Positions 34,236 through 44,697 are shown, counted from the first letter of the stretch. The stretch: 64,000 nt of DNA from Anaerolineae bacterium (GCA_022822545.1 JAJEBE010000053.1:62001-126000), one strand, 5' to 3'. Numbers and translations are program-made. Notes: generated by a model from the letters alone, not told the origin.

Positions 34236-35333
34236 CTAGGCATCCAGGGCGCCGTCAGCCAGGCCGGCCGGCAGCGCCGCGGGCTGATCGAGCGTACTCC
34301 GGATTTCGATATGCCGTCCCTCTTCCGCCGATTCGTCCAGCGCCTGCATGATATCCAGCACGTGTAAGGCCAGATCGCCGCTGGCGCGATGCGGGCGACC
34401 CGACTGAATCGCGTAAGCCATATCGGCCACGCCGGCCCCGCGTCCGATATTGGTGGTATGCGTCAGCGGAATGTCACTCCAGCCGTCCGTGCCGCCCTCA
34501 AGCAGCCGCACATCGCCGTCGAAGCGGTTGGGATCCGGCACGCTTAGCGAGCCCGTTTCGCCGTGAATCTCGATTTCGGGCAAGTGATTGCCCCAGACAT
34601 CGAAACTCAAGATGATCGAGGCGATGGCGCCGCTTTCAAATTCGAGCGTGCCGGCGACATGCGTATTGACTTCGACCGGCAAGACTTGCCCCATCAGCGC
34701 TTCACTGGTGGCGACTCGCTCGGAAAAGGTGCGTTGCGCCGAACTTGACACGCGCGCCACCGGCCCCATCAGATTGACGAGGGCGGTCAAATAATAGGGA
34801 CCCATATCAAAATGGGGTCCGCCGCCTTTGAGATAGTAGAAGCCGGCGTTTGGGTGCCAGCGCTCGTGGCCGCGGCTCAGCCAGAAGGCTGTGGCCGCCA
34901 CCGGCTTGCCGATCAGGCCGTCGTCGATGACTTTGCGGGCGGTCTGCCCGCCGCCACCGAGGAAGGTATCGGGCGCGCAGCCAACGCGCAGTCCGGCCGC
35001 CTTGGCCGCGCTGACGACCCGGGCGCCGTCGTCGCGGCTGACGGCCAGGGGCTTTTCGCAGTAGGCGTGTTTGCCCGCTTCGATGATTCGCAGGGAGACT
35101 TCGGCATGGGCGAGGGGGATGGTCAGGTTGATGACGATGTCGATGTCATCGCGCGCCAACAGGTCATCGACGCTGTGCGCGCTCAAACCGTGCTCGGCCG
35201 CGAAAGCCTGGGCGCGGTCGGTCAAGATATCGGCGCAAGCTACGATCTTGATCACGTCAAAAGGCGCGCAGCCTTTGATATAAGCCGGCGCGATATTGCC
35301 GACGCCGATGATGCCAAGGTTCAGTGTATCCAT
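34236..35333 (-). CDS. Gfo/Idh/MocA-family oxidoreductase, paralogue 3
   Basis: 365 residues from an ATG with an AAAGGACATCC leader. NLGIIGVGNIAPAYIKGC is the nucleotide-binding start, AYCEKPLAVSRDDG holds the catalytic Lys, and GGPHFDMGPYYL follows. Long stretches are shared with paralogue 2 (SEALMGQVLPVEVNTHVAG and GAGVADMAYAIQSGRPHRAS), so the two arose by a fairly recent tandem duplication. It is 113 bases downstream of the ThuA gene, again with family A repeats between them. Confidence 0.9.
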   Translation of the reverse strand: MDTLNLGIIGVGNIAPAYIKGCAPFDVIKIVACADILTDRAQAFAAEHGLSAHSVDDLLARDDIDIVINLTIPLAHAEVSLRIIEAGKHAYCEKPLAVSRDDGARVVSAAKAAGLRVGCAPDTFLGGGGQTARKVIDDGLIGKPVAATAFWLSRGHERWHPNAGFYYLKGGGPHFDMGPYYLTALVNLMGPVARVSSSAQRTFSERVATSEALMGQVLPVEVNTHVAGTLEFESGAIASIILSFDVWGNHLPEIEIHGETGSLSVPDPNRFDGDVRLLEGGTDGWSDIPLTHTTNIGRGAGVADMAYAIQSGRPHRASGDLALHVLDIMQALDESAEEGRHIEIRSTLDQPAALPAGLADGALDA

Positions 35334-35351
35334 AGGATGTCCTTTTTGTCT

Positions 35352-35419
35352 GCGGGCGACCGAGGGCGCCCCTACAGATTTGCTTCGTATCGGCGGGCGA
35401 CCTGGTAGGCCGCCCCTAC
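35352..35419. repeat. GTAGGGGCGAC palindromic repeats, two copies (family A)
   Basis: GCGGGCGACCGAGGGCGCCC then CTAC (35352-35375), and CGGCGGGCGACCTGGTAGGC then CGCCCCTAC (35391-35419). Both end in CCCCTAC in the same direction. Confidence 0.65.
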
Positions 35420-35446
35420 AATTCTAACGAGTGGCGGGAGTCGGGT

Positions 35447-36163
<717 letters not shown>

Positions 36164-36270
36164 CAGATTCCTCTCGCAGCCAGTCGATTTCAACCGCCCG
36201 CATTATGCCCCGCTGGTGGCGGATTTACAATTGACTACTTCTGATGTGCTGCGGGCGCAACCGCGTCGGA

Positions 36271-36852
36271 TTAAGAGTCCGCGAAAGTCACCCGCCGGTA
36301 GACTTCGCTCAGCGGGATCTCGCAGTCGGGCACCGGAATGAGCAGCGAGGAGTCAAGGCCGGCGTATTGGGTGGCCAGCCAGCCGTCGCCAGAGCGCGTA
36401 TGAGCTTCGATCAGCGGTTTGTCCTGCGCGACCAGGAAGTAACCGGTGAGTGACGGGACTTGCCGGTACTGCTGCAACTTCTGATTGCGGTCGCGCGATT
36501 CAGTAGATGGCGAAGTGATCTCGAAAACAAGCGTGGGATTTTCCAACTTTGGCGGCAACAGGTTGTAATTAAATTGCGCCTCGCCACAAACGACGGCTAC
36601 ATCGGGGTAGGTATACGTTGACACCGGGTCGACAAGCAGTTGGATATCTATTCCATACACCTGACACCCTTGGCTCTCCAGTCGTCTCGTCAGCGCAAAC
36701 GCAAGATCGAAGTTAATGAGGTTGTGAGAAGGTGAAGAGCCTGGCATCGGATAAATCCTGTTGTCGATCAACTCGAATTTGTATGGCTGCTCACTTTCCC
36801 AGAGCAGGAACTCTTCCGCGCTCATCAGGCGTTCCGCTACTTCTTGAGCCAT
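36271..36852 (-). CDS. Uma2-family (DUF820) putative endonuclease
   Basis: 193 residues from the ATG at 36852, with GGAG six bases upstream. Uma2/DUF820 features: ERLMSAEEFLLWE, YKFELIDNRIYPMPG, TYPDVAVVCGE (catalytic Asp) and LVFEITSPSTESRDRNQKLQQYR (Glu and Lys region). These proteins have a PD-(D/E)XK fold, are abundant in cyanobacteria and Chloroflexota, and have no settled function. Nothing links it to the sugar genes on either side. Confidence 0.88.
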   Translation of the reverse strand: MAQEVAERLMSAEEFLLWESEQPYKFELIDNRIYPMPGSSPSHNLINFDLAFALTRRLESQGCQVYGIDIQLLVDPVSTYTYPDVAVVCGEAQFNYNLLPPKLENPTLVFEITSPSTESRDRNQKLQQYRQVPSLTGYFLVAQDKPLIEAHTRSGDGWLATQYAGLDSSLLIPVPDCEIPLSEVYRRVTFADS

Positions 36853-36943
36853 TATGCGCTCCGACCGCAAAGTTTATTCATCTGTAGCATAACACATCTC
36901 CGCAAGCCTTGGCCAAGCGCGGACTGATGCGCGCTCGAGCCGC

Positions 36944-37837
36944 TCAACCCAGCCGCGCCTGTATCCCCGCCATGGCTTCCAGCGGCTTGACGATGCTGTG
37001 GTTGCCATCGCCGCCCAAGCCCTGCGCTTGCAGCGTCCGATACAAATTGAAGCAGAGCGCCGTGGCGATGACCGGGACGCCCATCTCGTCCGCCGCGCCC
37101 ATGACCAGCCGCAGGTCCTTCTGCTGCAAATCAATCGAAAAGCCCGGCTCCCAATAATCGCGGATGACTTGCGGTCCGCGGTTCGCCAGCATCCAACTGC
37201 CGGCCGCGCCGCCGGTCACTGCTTGCAGCATCTTGTCCAGGTCGACGCCGCCAGCTTTCGCGAAGAGCAGGGCCTCGCTGGCCGCCAGCATATTGACCAC
37301 GCAGAGAATCTGATTCGAGAGCTTGACCGTCTGGCCGGCGCCAGCTTCGCCGACATGCGTGATGGTGCTGCCCATCGCCTCGAAGCAGGGCATGGCCCGC
37401 GCCACGTCGGCTTCGGCCCCGCCGATCATGATGCTCAATGTGCCATTGGCCGCGCCTTCGTTGCCGCCGCTGATAGGCGCGTCGAGCATCCGCACGCCTT
37501 TCGCATTGAGCTGCTGCGCAATCTCGACCGTATTCACCGGATTGATCGTGCTCATATCAATGACCAGATCGCCAGCGGAGGCGCCCTGGATGACGCCGTC
37601 CGCGCCCAGGATCACCGCTTCGACATCGGGCGTGTCGCTGACGCAGATGATGGTGATGTCGCTGGCTTCCGCTACCGCGCGGGGCGAATCGGCGCCGCTG
37701 GCTCCCCGGGCCACAAAAGGCTCCATCCGGCTGGAGGTGCGGTTCCAGACGGTCAGGTCAAAGCCGGCTTTCATCAGGTTATCGACCATGCCGCGGCCCA
37801 TGATGCCTAAGCCGATGAATCCGATTTTCTCGCTCAT
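36944..37837 (-). CDS. Beta-hydroxyacid dehydrogenase (3-hydroxyisobutyrate/tartronate semialdehyde reductase type)
   Basis: 297 residues, the typical length. KIGFIGLGIMGRGMVDNLMKAG is the NAD-binding signature. LDAPISGGNEGAANGTLSIMIGG is the substrate-binding loop and GAGQTVKLSNQ contains the catalytic Lys. KDLRLVMGAADEMGVPVI is the C-terminal dimer helix region. It reduces or oxidises a small beta-hydroxyacid such as tartronate semialdehyde, which fits with sugar-acid breakdown beside the IlvD/EDD dehydratase and oxidoreductases. It is the first gene of the minus-strand series, 91 bases before Uma2. Confidence 0.92.
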   Translation of the reverse strand: MSEKIGFIGLGIMGRGMVDNLMKAGFDLTVWNRTSSRMEPFVARGASGADSPRAVAEASDITIICVSDTPDVEAVILGADGVIQGASAGDLVIDMSTINPVNTVEIAQQLNAKGVRMLDAPISGGNEGAANGTLSIMIGGAEADVARAMPCFEAMGSTITHVGEAGAGQTVKLSNQILCVVNMLAASEALLFAKAGGVDLDKMLQAVTGGAAGSWMLANRGPQVIRDYWEPGFSIDLQQKDLRLVMGAADEMGVPVIATALCFNLYRTLQAQGLGGDGNHSIVKPLEAMAGIQARLG

Positions 37838-37906
37838 GTTGGGATGTCCTTGTTTGATTGGGTTCGTCCGAATGTATGCGGGCTATGGTAGCGTGAAACG
37901 GAAGAA

Positions 37907-37936
37907 TTTACACGATGTAGCCGGCAATGATAAAAT
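37907..37936 (+). promoter_or_regulatory. Candidate sigma-70-type promoter for the type IIG gene
   Basis: TTTACA at 37907 and TAAAAT at 37931 are separated by 18 bases, with the ATG 31 bases after the -10 hexamer. The surroundings are AT-rich compared with the neighbouring metabolic gene. Confidence 0.4.
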
Positions 37937-37966
37937 ACAGAGTGTGCCGAATTTAGGAAGAATGAC

Positions 37967-40900
37967 ATGAATGAAAGCTTCGCCACTAAGCTAGGCGATT
38001 ACATAGATAGAATCGCTGAAGCTCATGCAAAAGATCAACCGGAGCGGCATTTAAGTCATCTCTTCCTCGGTTTTATTAGCGATGCTTTCGGAGTGAAATA
38101 TCAGGATATTGAGCTTGAGCGTCACATCACTATGTCAAAGGTGCAAAAGCACGGCTACATTGACGCTCTTATTGGGGATCTGATTATAGAATTCAAGCGC
38201 AATATCAAGACACAGACAGGGAGAAATTTAGAGCAACTGCAAAATTATATGCGCGATATACCTGATAGTCACCGCTATGTCGGTATGCTGACCGATGGCA
38301 TAGATTTTCGCACCTACATCTTGGATGAGGCAGGTGAAGCCAAAGAAATTGACGGCTTCAATATCGTCAGCGCCGACGCCGAGGCGGTTTTTTTGTGGCT
38401 GGACGCCTACTTATTCAGCCGCCAAGAAATTGAACCGACCGCTGACGACATTGTGCAGCGTTTCGGCATTAATAGCCCTACCTTCCAACTTGCCTACCAA
38501 ACATTCGCAGGGCTATTGCGTCAATTCGAAAACCAAAGCGAGATAGATGTAAGGCGCGAACAGTGGCGGGCTTTGCTGAGCAAAGTTTATGGCTCTGACA
38601 TAGGCGATGATGAATTGTTCATTCGCCATACTTATCTTTCGCAATTCGCTAAACTACTCGCCTTCACTTCCCTAAGCGGATCAGCTGACAAAACCAACCT
38701 GGAGAGTCTTGTTAACGGCAAAGCGTTTAACAGTCACGGGGTGGACAATATCGGCGAATATGATTTCTTCGCCTGGATATTGCTTGAGGATATCCGCGCC
38801 CAGTCTCTGGAACTCCTGTACGCCATTTCGGTTGAATTAAGAATATACGACCTCAGTGCCATTCGGCAGGACTTGTTAAAGCAGCTTTACCAGAACATGG
38901 TCGACCCAAAAACTCGCCACGACCTGGGCGAGTATTACACACCGGATTGGCTGGCGCAGTTGACCTTGCGAGATATTGACTATCGCTATCCACAAAGCCT
39001 GTTGGATCCGGCTTGCGGCTCCGGCGCTTTTCTGTTTAATGCCATCCGTCGTCTGGCGGATGATGGGCTGACGGGACAGGAATTGGCTGACTTTGCCTTT
39101 AGCAATATCATGGGTACGGATATTCACCCTCTGGCAGTTACAATTGCCCGCGTCAATTATCTGTTGGCATTGGCTGGGCATATTGATACTGGCAACGGCA
39201 GCGGCGAAGCTCAGCCGATACCGATTTTCCTGGCGGACGCGTTGATACTTCCACTGGAAAACCGCGGCGAAAAGTCCGTTACCATCCCCGTAGATCCCAG
39301 CTATGACGAGCTATTTCATATCCCACTGGATGCGACCGCCGATGCTGGAAAATTGACGAAGACCATCCAGCGTATGGATCAATTCGCCAAACTCGTCCCC
39401 GACCCGAAACAAATGACTGATTATGTCGTGCTCTTCAAACAGAGCCTCGGCGACATCTATGGCGAACCAACTGATCCCGTTCTTTCAAATCATTGGACAG
39501 GCAATTTACGTCTACTGGTTGAGCTAATACACGACAAGCGCAACGGCATCTGGTCCTACATTCTCAGCAACCTCTCGCGTCCGTTGGTCATGGCGGAGAA
39601 TGGCTTTGATGTTGTGGTCGGCAACCCCCCTTGGCTTGCTTACCGCTATATCCAGCGTCCCCAGTTTCAAGACGAAGTCAAAAGTCTGTACAGCTATTAC
39701 CAGCTCATTGAAGCCGGCGATGTCAATCTATTCACACAGATGGATTTGAGCAGCCTTTTCTTCGCCCATGCTCGCGACCGCTACTTGAAGAAAGACGGCG
39801 TGCTGGCTTTTGTCATGCCGCGCAGTGTCCTGACCGGCGCCAAGCAGCACCGGCTCTTTCAGAGGCAAGGCATTTCTCGCATTCTTGATGTCAAGGACGT
39901 GGAGCCGCTCTTTAATGTGCCGGCCGCCGTGCTGATTCTGTCGCCAGGCGATGCGGCCACGCAGGACATCCCCACCAAGAGCTATCGCGGTCGCTTCGAC
40001 AAGCACGAACTGCCGCTCAGCGAAGCCGAACCACATTTGCGCATCCGGGAAATCAAGACACGCTTTGTTGATTCGGCTGTCCGCAGCCTTTATTATGATC
40101 TTTTCGCTCAAGGCGCATCGCTCGTCCCGCGCAATCTGTGTTTTGTCCGTCCCACTGGCATCGTCGGCGGTATAACCGTTGAAACGGACCCGGAACTGGA
40201 TAAAGCCGCCAAAGCGCCGTGGAAAGGCATTCAACTGTCGGGTTCGGCGGGCCAGATTTATACCTTTGGCGCGTTGCTGAGCAAACATCTGCTGCCTTTC
40301 GGCTATCAGAAGCTCAACATGGTCATCTTGCCGGCCCGGCTCAATGCGGGAGGCAAGCTGGAAATGCGTAATGAGATAATGGACATCGCCAGGGATCTGC
40401 GTCCACAAGATATTGAAAACTGGTTCCAGAAGCTCTTTGATACCTGGGAGCAGCACAAAAAGTCAAAGATGACCTTCACGGAACGGCTTGATTACCACAG
40501 CTATTTGACCCGCCAGGGTGTTAAAGACCACTACCGCGTTATCTATAATTCCAGCGGTACGAATATCGCAAGCTGCGTACTCGATATTGATATTGACGAT
40601 TTACGTGTTTACCGCCGGCGAGTGCAAGGCATCGTCGTCGACAGCACTTGCTATCACTTCACCGCCCCTACCGAAAACGAAGCGCATTACCTTTGCGCCT
40701 TGCTCAATTCTCCTTATGTTAATGAGCGTATCAAAGCGCACCAGCCAGAAGGCTTGTGGGGGGCGCGGCATATCCAGCGCACGCCATTCGAGGCTTGCGC
40801 CATTCCGCTATTCGACGACAGCAACCCCGACCACCATGCACTAGCGAATCTTAGCCTGGCGGCGCACGAAACAATCTTAGTGAACAAACAGATGGAAGAA

Positions 40901-41008
40901 AACAGGTTGCTCAATGGCGGCTCCGGGCGGGCCCGCGGCCGGGCTCGCGAACTTGTCGCGGATGAGATCAGAGCTATTAACAAAATTGCACAGCGAGTGC
41001 TCGCTTAA
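37967..41008 (+). CDS. Single-chain type IIG-like restriction-modification enzyme
   Basis: 1013 residues; AGGAAGA before the ATG. The N-terminal domain has Asp66, Glu75 and Lys77 in IDALIGDLIIEFKRN, a PD-(D/E)XK nuclease site. A helical connector follows. LDPACGSGAFLFNAIRR near residue 346 is methylase motif I, and VVGNPPWLAYRY near 552 is motif IV (NPPW) of gamma-class N6-adenine methylases. The C-terminal 400 residues form the target-recognition domain, with HYLCALLNSPYVNERI and ARHIQRTPFE typical of the end of such proteins. Nuclease, methylase and specificity lie in one chain, so no partner genes are needed. It is not PglX of BREX: no other BREX genes are present and it has its own nuclease site. 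Confidence 0.9.
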   Translation: MNESFATKLGDYIDRIAEAHAKDQPERHLSHLFLGFISDAFGVKYQDIELERHITMSKVQKHGYIDALIGDLIIEFKRNIKTQTGRNLEQLQNYMRDIPDSHRYVGMLTDGIDFRTYILDEAGEAKEIDGFNIVSADAEAVFLWLDAYLFSRQEIEPTADDIVQRFGINSPTFQLAYQTFAGLLRQFENQSEIDVRREQWRALLSKVYGSDIGDDELFIRHTYLSQFAKLLAFTSLSGSADKTNLESLVNGKAFNSHGVDNIGEYDFFAWILLEDIRAQSLELLYAISVELRIYDLSAIRQDLLKQLYQNMVDPKTRHDLGEYYTPDWLAQLTLRDIDYRYPQSLLDPACGSGAFLFNAIRRLADDGLTGQELADFAFSNIMGTDIHPLAVTIARVNYLLALAGHIDTGNGSGEAQPIPIFLADALILPLENRGEKSVTIPVDPSYDELFHIPLDATADAGKLTKTIQRMDQFAKLVPDPKQMTDYVVLFKQSLGDIYGEPTDPVLSNHWTGNLRLLVELIHDKRNGIWSYILSNLSRPLVMAENGFDVVVGNPPWLAYRYIQRPQFQDEVKSLYSYYQLIEAGDVNLFTQMDLSSLFFAHARDRYLKKDGVLAFVMPRSVLTGAKQHRLFQRQGISRILDVKDVEPLFNVPAAVLILSPGDAATQDIPTKSYRGRFDKHELPLSEAEPHLRIREIKTRFVDSAVRSLYYDLFAQGASLVPRNLCFVRPTGIVGGITVETDPELDKAAKAPWKGIQLSGSAGQIYTFGALLSKHLLPFGYQKLNMVILPARLNAGGKLEMRNEIMDIARDLRPQDIENWFQKLFDTWEQHKKSKMTFTERLDYHSYLTRQGVKDHYRVIYNSSGTNIASCVLDIDIDDLRVYRRRVQGIVVDSTCYHFTAPTENEAHYLCALLNSPYVNERIKAHQPEGLWGARHIQRTPFEACAIPLFDDSNPDHHALANLSLAAHETILVNKQMEENRLLNGGSGRARGRARELVADEIRAINKIAQRVLA

Positions 41009-41014
41009 CAGCGG

Positions 41015-44000
41015 CTACTCGTAGCCCAGCCCCCGCACCGCCTCCCAGAAGCGCTCCACATTGGCCAGCTTGACCTCGTCGTAGCCGCGGATCATATCGG
41101 GCAGCTCCGCCAGCTTGACCGCGCGCTGATAGTTGTCCGCGCTCAGATCGTCAAGCGCGGCGAAGACCAGACGCCGATATTGCGCGATGAGGTCGCGCTC
41201 GACCCGGCGGACGTGATGGTAGCCGAAGAGGTCGAAGGGGCTGCCGCGCAGGAAGCGCAGTTGACGCAGCCCGCGATAGACCAGATCGAACCAGCGTCCC
41301 AGCTTGATCTTGCGCTTGAGGCCCAGCGTCTTGAAGATCGGCGGCTGCAAGAGATAGTGGACGCGGGCGCGAGCGCCGAATTGAGATTTCAACGCTGCCT
41401 GCGCTGCCGGCTTGAGGCTGAGGCGCGCCACTTCGTATTCGTCTTTGTAGGCCATCAGCTTGAACAGGTAGCGGGCGAAGGCTTCGCTGAGGTCGGTCTG
41501 GCCGGGGCAGGCAGCTTGTTCGGCCGCGCGCGCCCGCTGGAGGTCGTCAATATAGCGGCGGGCGTAGGCTTCGTTCTGATAGGCGATGAGTTCCGAAACG
41601 CGGATTTCGACCAAGCGCTTGAGCTCGTCCTCGGCCGAAAGGGAATCGATCAGGGCCTGGGCCGCCGCTGATGGTTCAGGCGCCGCTTCGATAGCGCCGG
41701 GCCGCTTCAACTCCTGCTGCGCCAGCCAATCGGCATCCGCCACTGCCAGGCGGCCGGCGCGGAAGGCATGCTGATTGTCTTCGATCTTGACGCCGTTGAG
41801 GGCGATGGCGCTTTCGATGGCAGCCGCCGACATCGGCAGCAGGCCGGCTTGATAGGCGGCGCCGATGACGATGAAGTTCGCCATCATGTGGCTGCCGAAG
41901 AGCGCTTCCGCCAAGCCGAGGGCATCAAAGAAGACGTTGTCGCCGGCGCGCGTCTCCCGATTGATGATCTCGAGCAGGCGGTCCGCTTCCGGATATTCGA
42001 CGGTGGTATCGCGGACCATGGCGCCGGTCGGCACTTTGCTGGTGCTGACGATAGCGACGCTGCGCTGTGGATTGGCGCGGATGAGGTTCACCCTGGCGGT
42101 CGCCGTCAGCACATCAAAGACGAGGAAGGCGTCGGTCGCGCTGGCTCCGATTTTCGGCGCCATGTCGACCGGCTCGGCGGTGATCCTGAGATTGGAAACG
42201 ACGGGTCCGCCCTTCTGACTCAGGCCGGTTTGGTCAAGCGAGCGGACGTGGAAGCCGTCCAGGGCGGCGGCTGTGCCCATAACTTGATTGGCTGTCACCA
42301 CGCCGGTGCCGCCGATGCCCATCATCAGGATGTTCGCTGTTCCGTTGACGCGGCGCTGGGGTTCGGGGATGGCGGCTGTGACGCGGAAGGCGGGCGCGGT
42401 TTCGCTTGGCGGCGGTTCGGCCGGGATGACGCTCATGAAAGCGGGACAATTGCCTTCGAGGCAGGTGTAGTCTTTATTGCAGGAGGATTGATGGATCTGC
42501 GTCTTGCGCCCGAATTCGGTCTCGACAGGCTGGACGCTGAGGCAATTGGAGACCGAACCACAATCGCCGCAGCCCTCGCAGACCGCCTCGTTGATGACGA
42601 TGCGCAGGCTGGGGTCGGGGGCGTAACCGCGCCGCCGTTTGCGCCGCAGGTTGGCCGCGCATTCCTGATCGTAGACTAGCGCGGTCACGCCCGGCACATC
42701 GCGCAGGAGCCGCTGCGCTTCGTCCAGGCGGTCGCGCTCCCAGACTTCCGCGCCAGGCGCCCAGCGGGTATCGGGCGGGAACTTCTCCGGCTGGTCCGAG
42801 ACGACGATGGTTTTCTTCACGCCCTCGGCGTAGAGCAGGTGGGTCATCTCCGGCACGGGCATCAAACCGTCAGCCGGTTGCCCGCCGGTCATCGCCACCG
42901 CCGAGTTGTAAAGGATCTTGAAAGTCATATTGGCGCCGGCGGCGGTTGCCTGGCGGATCGAGAGCGAGCCGCTATGGGCGAAGGTGCCATCGCCGATGTT
43001 TTGGAAAATGTGCTTGATATCGGTGAAGGCTTCCGCGCCGACCCAGTTGGCGCCTTCGCCACCCATTTGTGTGACGCCGGAGGTATTCCGGTCCATCATT
43101 ATTGAGAGCGTATGGCAGCCGATGCCGGCGCCGGCCATAGAGCCTTCAGGCACGATGGTCGAGCGGTTGTGGGGGCAGCCGGAGCAGAAGTAGGGCGAGC
43201 GGGAGGCGATGGGAATCGCGCCCAGGTCGGGCAGGCGGTCCAACTCCCGCAGCCGGCTTTCCAGGCGCGGCGTATTGATACGCCCGCGCAAGCGCCGCGC
43301 CAGCACACGGACGATCTCATCGGCGTCCAGTTCGTAATCGGCGCGGACGAGGCGCTCGCCATTTTCGTCTTTCTTGCCGATGATCAGCGGCGAATGCCCG
43401 CTGCCGTAGAGCGCTTCCTTACAGAAGGTTTCGATGAAGGCGCGCTTCTCCTCGATGATGAGGATCTCATCCAGGCCGGCGGCGAAGTCGAGCAGGATCT
43501 CGCGCTCGATCGGGTAGATCATGCCGAGCTTGAGCAGGCGGATGCCGGCGCGCCGCAGGGCGTCGTCGTCCAGGCCGATATCACCTAGCGCCCCGCGCAG
43601 GTCATACCAGGTCTTGCCGGCGGCGATGATGCCCAGCCAGTCGTCAGCGCTGGAAACGGCGATGTTGTTGATGCGATTGACGCGGGCGAAAGCCAGGGCC
43701 GCGTCCAGCCGTTCCTCGTGGATGGCGCGCTCCTGCTCCAGGCTGTGGGGCGAAAGCAAGGCCGTGTTCTGCTGCGGGCGCCAAGGCTGCCCGTTGAGGC
43801 GAAAGTCGGGTTCGACGATGTTGACGCGGTCCAAGCCAACTTCGATGCTGCTGTATTCATCGGCGACATCGGTGACGATTTTGAAGCCCACCCACAAGCC
43901 GCTGAAGCGGGAAAGGGCGAAGCCCAGCAAGCCGAGGTCGAGGATTTCCTGCGCGCTGCCGGGATAGAGGGTTGGCATGAGGGCGTCGTATAGCGCGACT

Positions 44001-44521
44001 TCGGAATGCGATGGAATGGTGGAGGATTTGCAGGAGGGGTCATCGCCGGCGGCCGCCAGCACCCCGCCGAACTGTCCGACGCCGGCCAGGTTGGCGTGTT
44101 TGAAGGCATCGCCGCTGCGGTCGACGCCCGGTCCCTTGCCATACCAGATGCCGCAGACGCCGTCGAATTTCGGCTCGGGCAGCAGGTTGACCGTTTGGCT
44201 GCCCATGATGGCGGTGGCGGCCAGGTCCTCGTTGACGGCCGGGATGAAGCGGATATGATGCTCGGCGAGCAGATGGGGGATGGTCTCCAGCACGAAGTCC
44301 AGCGCGCCGATCGGCGAGCCGCGATAGCCGGTGACCAGGCCGGCCGTGTGCAGGCCGCGGCGCTTGTCAGCGCGATGCTGGTCCAGGGGCAGCCTTGCCA
44401 GCGCCTGAATCCCGTTCATGACGACGATGCCGTCTTCGGCGCTGTAGCGGTCTTCCAGCGTGAAAGACTTGCTCTCGCGCGGCGCTGTGATTGCTGCTGG
44501 TGGCGCTTTGGTCTTTAGCAT
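41015..44521 (-). CDS. Indolepyruvate ferredoxin oxidoreductase family protein (fused alpha/beta type)
   Basis: 1168 residues, the usual length of the fused family. The first half holds the pyrimidine-binding domain (GLVTGYRGSPIGALD). SPYFCSGCPHNRST, GIGCHTL and IGDGTFAHSGSLSIRQA form the thiamine-diphosphate domain, with GDG in the expected Mg-binding place. CEGCGDCGSVSNC and CLEGNC are cysteine clusters for Fe-S binding. The later part GIGGTGVVTANQVMG is the gamma domain. It oxidatively decarboxylates aryl- or branched-chain 2-keto acids to acyl-CoA. Monocistronic between a convergent restriction gene and a membrane-protein gene. Confidence 0.93.
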   Translation of the reverse strand: MLKTKAPPAAITAPRESKSFTLEDRYSAEDGIVVMNGIQALARLPLDQHRADKRRGLHTAGLVTGYRGSPIGALDFVLETIPHLLAEHHIRFIPAVNEDLAATAIMGSQTVNLLPEPKFDGVCGIWYGKGPGVDRSGDAFKHANLAGVGQFGGVLAAAGDDPSCKSSTIPSHSEVALYDALMPTLYPGSAQEILDLGLLGFALSRFSGLWVGFKIVTDVADEYSSIEVGLDRVNIVEPDFRLNGQPWRPQQNTALLSPHSLEQERAIHEERLDAALAFARVNRINNIAVSSADDWLGIIAAGKTWYDLRGALGDIGLDDDALRRAGIRLLKLGMIYPIEREILLDFAAGLDEILIIEEKRAFIETFCKEALYGSGHSPLIIGKKDENGERLVRADYELDADEIVRVLARRLRGRINTPRLESRLRELDRLPDLGAIPIASRSPYFCSGCPHNRSTIVPEGSMAGAGIGCHTLSIMMDRNTSGVTQMGGEGANWVGAEAFTDIKHIFQNIGDGTFAHSGSLSIRQATAAGANMTFKILYNSAVAMTGGQPADGLMPVPEMTHLLYAEGVKKTIVVSDQPEKFPPDTRWAPGAEVWERDRLDEAQRLLRDVPGVTALVYDQECAANLRRKRRRGYAPDPSLRIVINEAVCEGCGDCGSVSNCLSVQPVETEFGRKTQIHQSSCNKDYTCLEGNCPAFMSVIPAEPPPSETAPAFRVTAAIPEPQRRVNGTANILMMGIGGTGVVTANQVMGTAAALDGFHVRSLDQTGLSQKGGPVVSNLRITAEPVDMAPKIGASATDAFLVFDVLTATARVNLIRANPQRSVAIVSTSKVPTGAMVRDTTVEYPEADRLLEIINRETRAGDNVFFDALGLAEALFGSHMMANFIVIGAAYQAGLLPMSAAAIESAIALNGVKIEDNQHAFRAGRLAVADADWLAQQELKRPGAIEAAPEPSAAAQALIDSLSAEDELKRLVEIRVSELIAYQNEAYARRYIDDLQRARAAEQAACPGQTDLSEAFARYLFKLMAYKDEYEVARLSLKPAAQAALKSQFGARARVHYLLQPPIFKTLGLKRKIKLGRWFDLVYRGLRQLRFLRGSPFDLFGYHHVRRVERDLIAQYRRLVFAALDDLSADNYQRAVKLAELPDMIRGYDEVKLANVERFWEAVRGLGYE

Positions 44522-44656
44522 AGTTGACCCAAACTCTATTTCCCTTACCTCCTTTATAACAGATTACGCGGGGGATGGCATCTGACACTGTGCAAAGAGC
44601 AGGGCAATCGCTTCAAGATTGAAATCCATAACGACGAGAAACACAAACAAAAATAT

Positions 44657-44679
44657 AACCACAGAGGACACAGAGGAAA
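44657..44679. repeat. Family B repeat fragment
   Basis: AACCACAGAGGACACAGAGG, the CACAGAGG half of family B, just downstream of the CopD-like gene. The rest of the 44522-44697 spacer holds nothing that I recognise. Confidence 0.55.
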
Positions 44680-44697
44680 GGCCTTGCGGAGAGCAGT

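Noticed and set aside
37967-41008. PglX-type methylase of a BREX system
   Set aside because: It has its own nuclease motif at the N-terminus, and none of brxA, brxB, brxC, pglZ or brxL is nearby.
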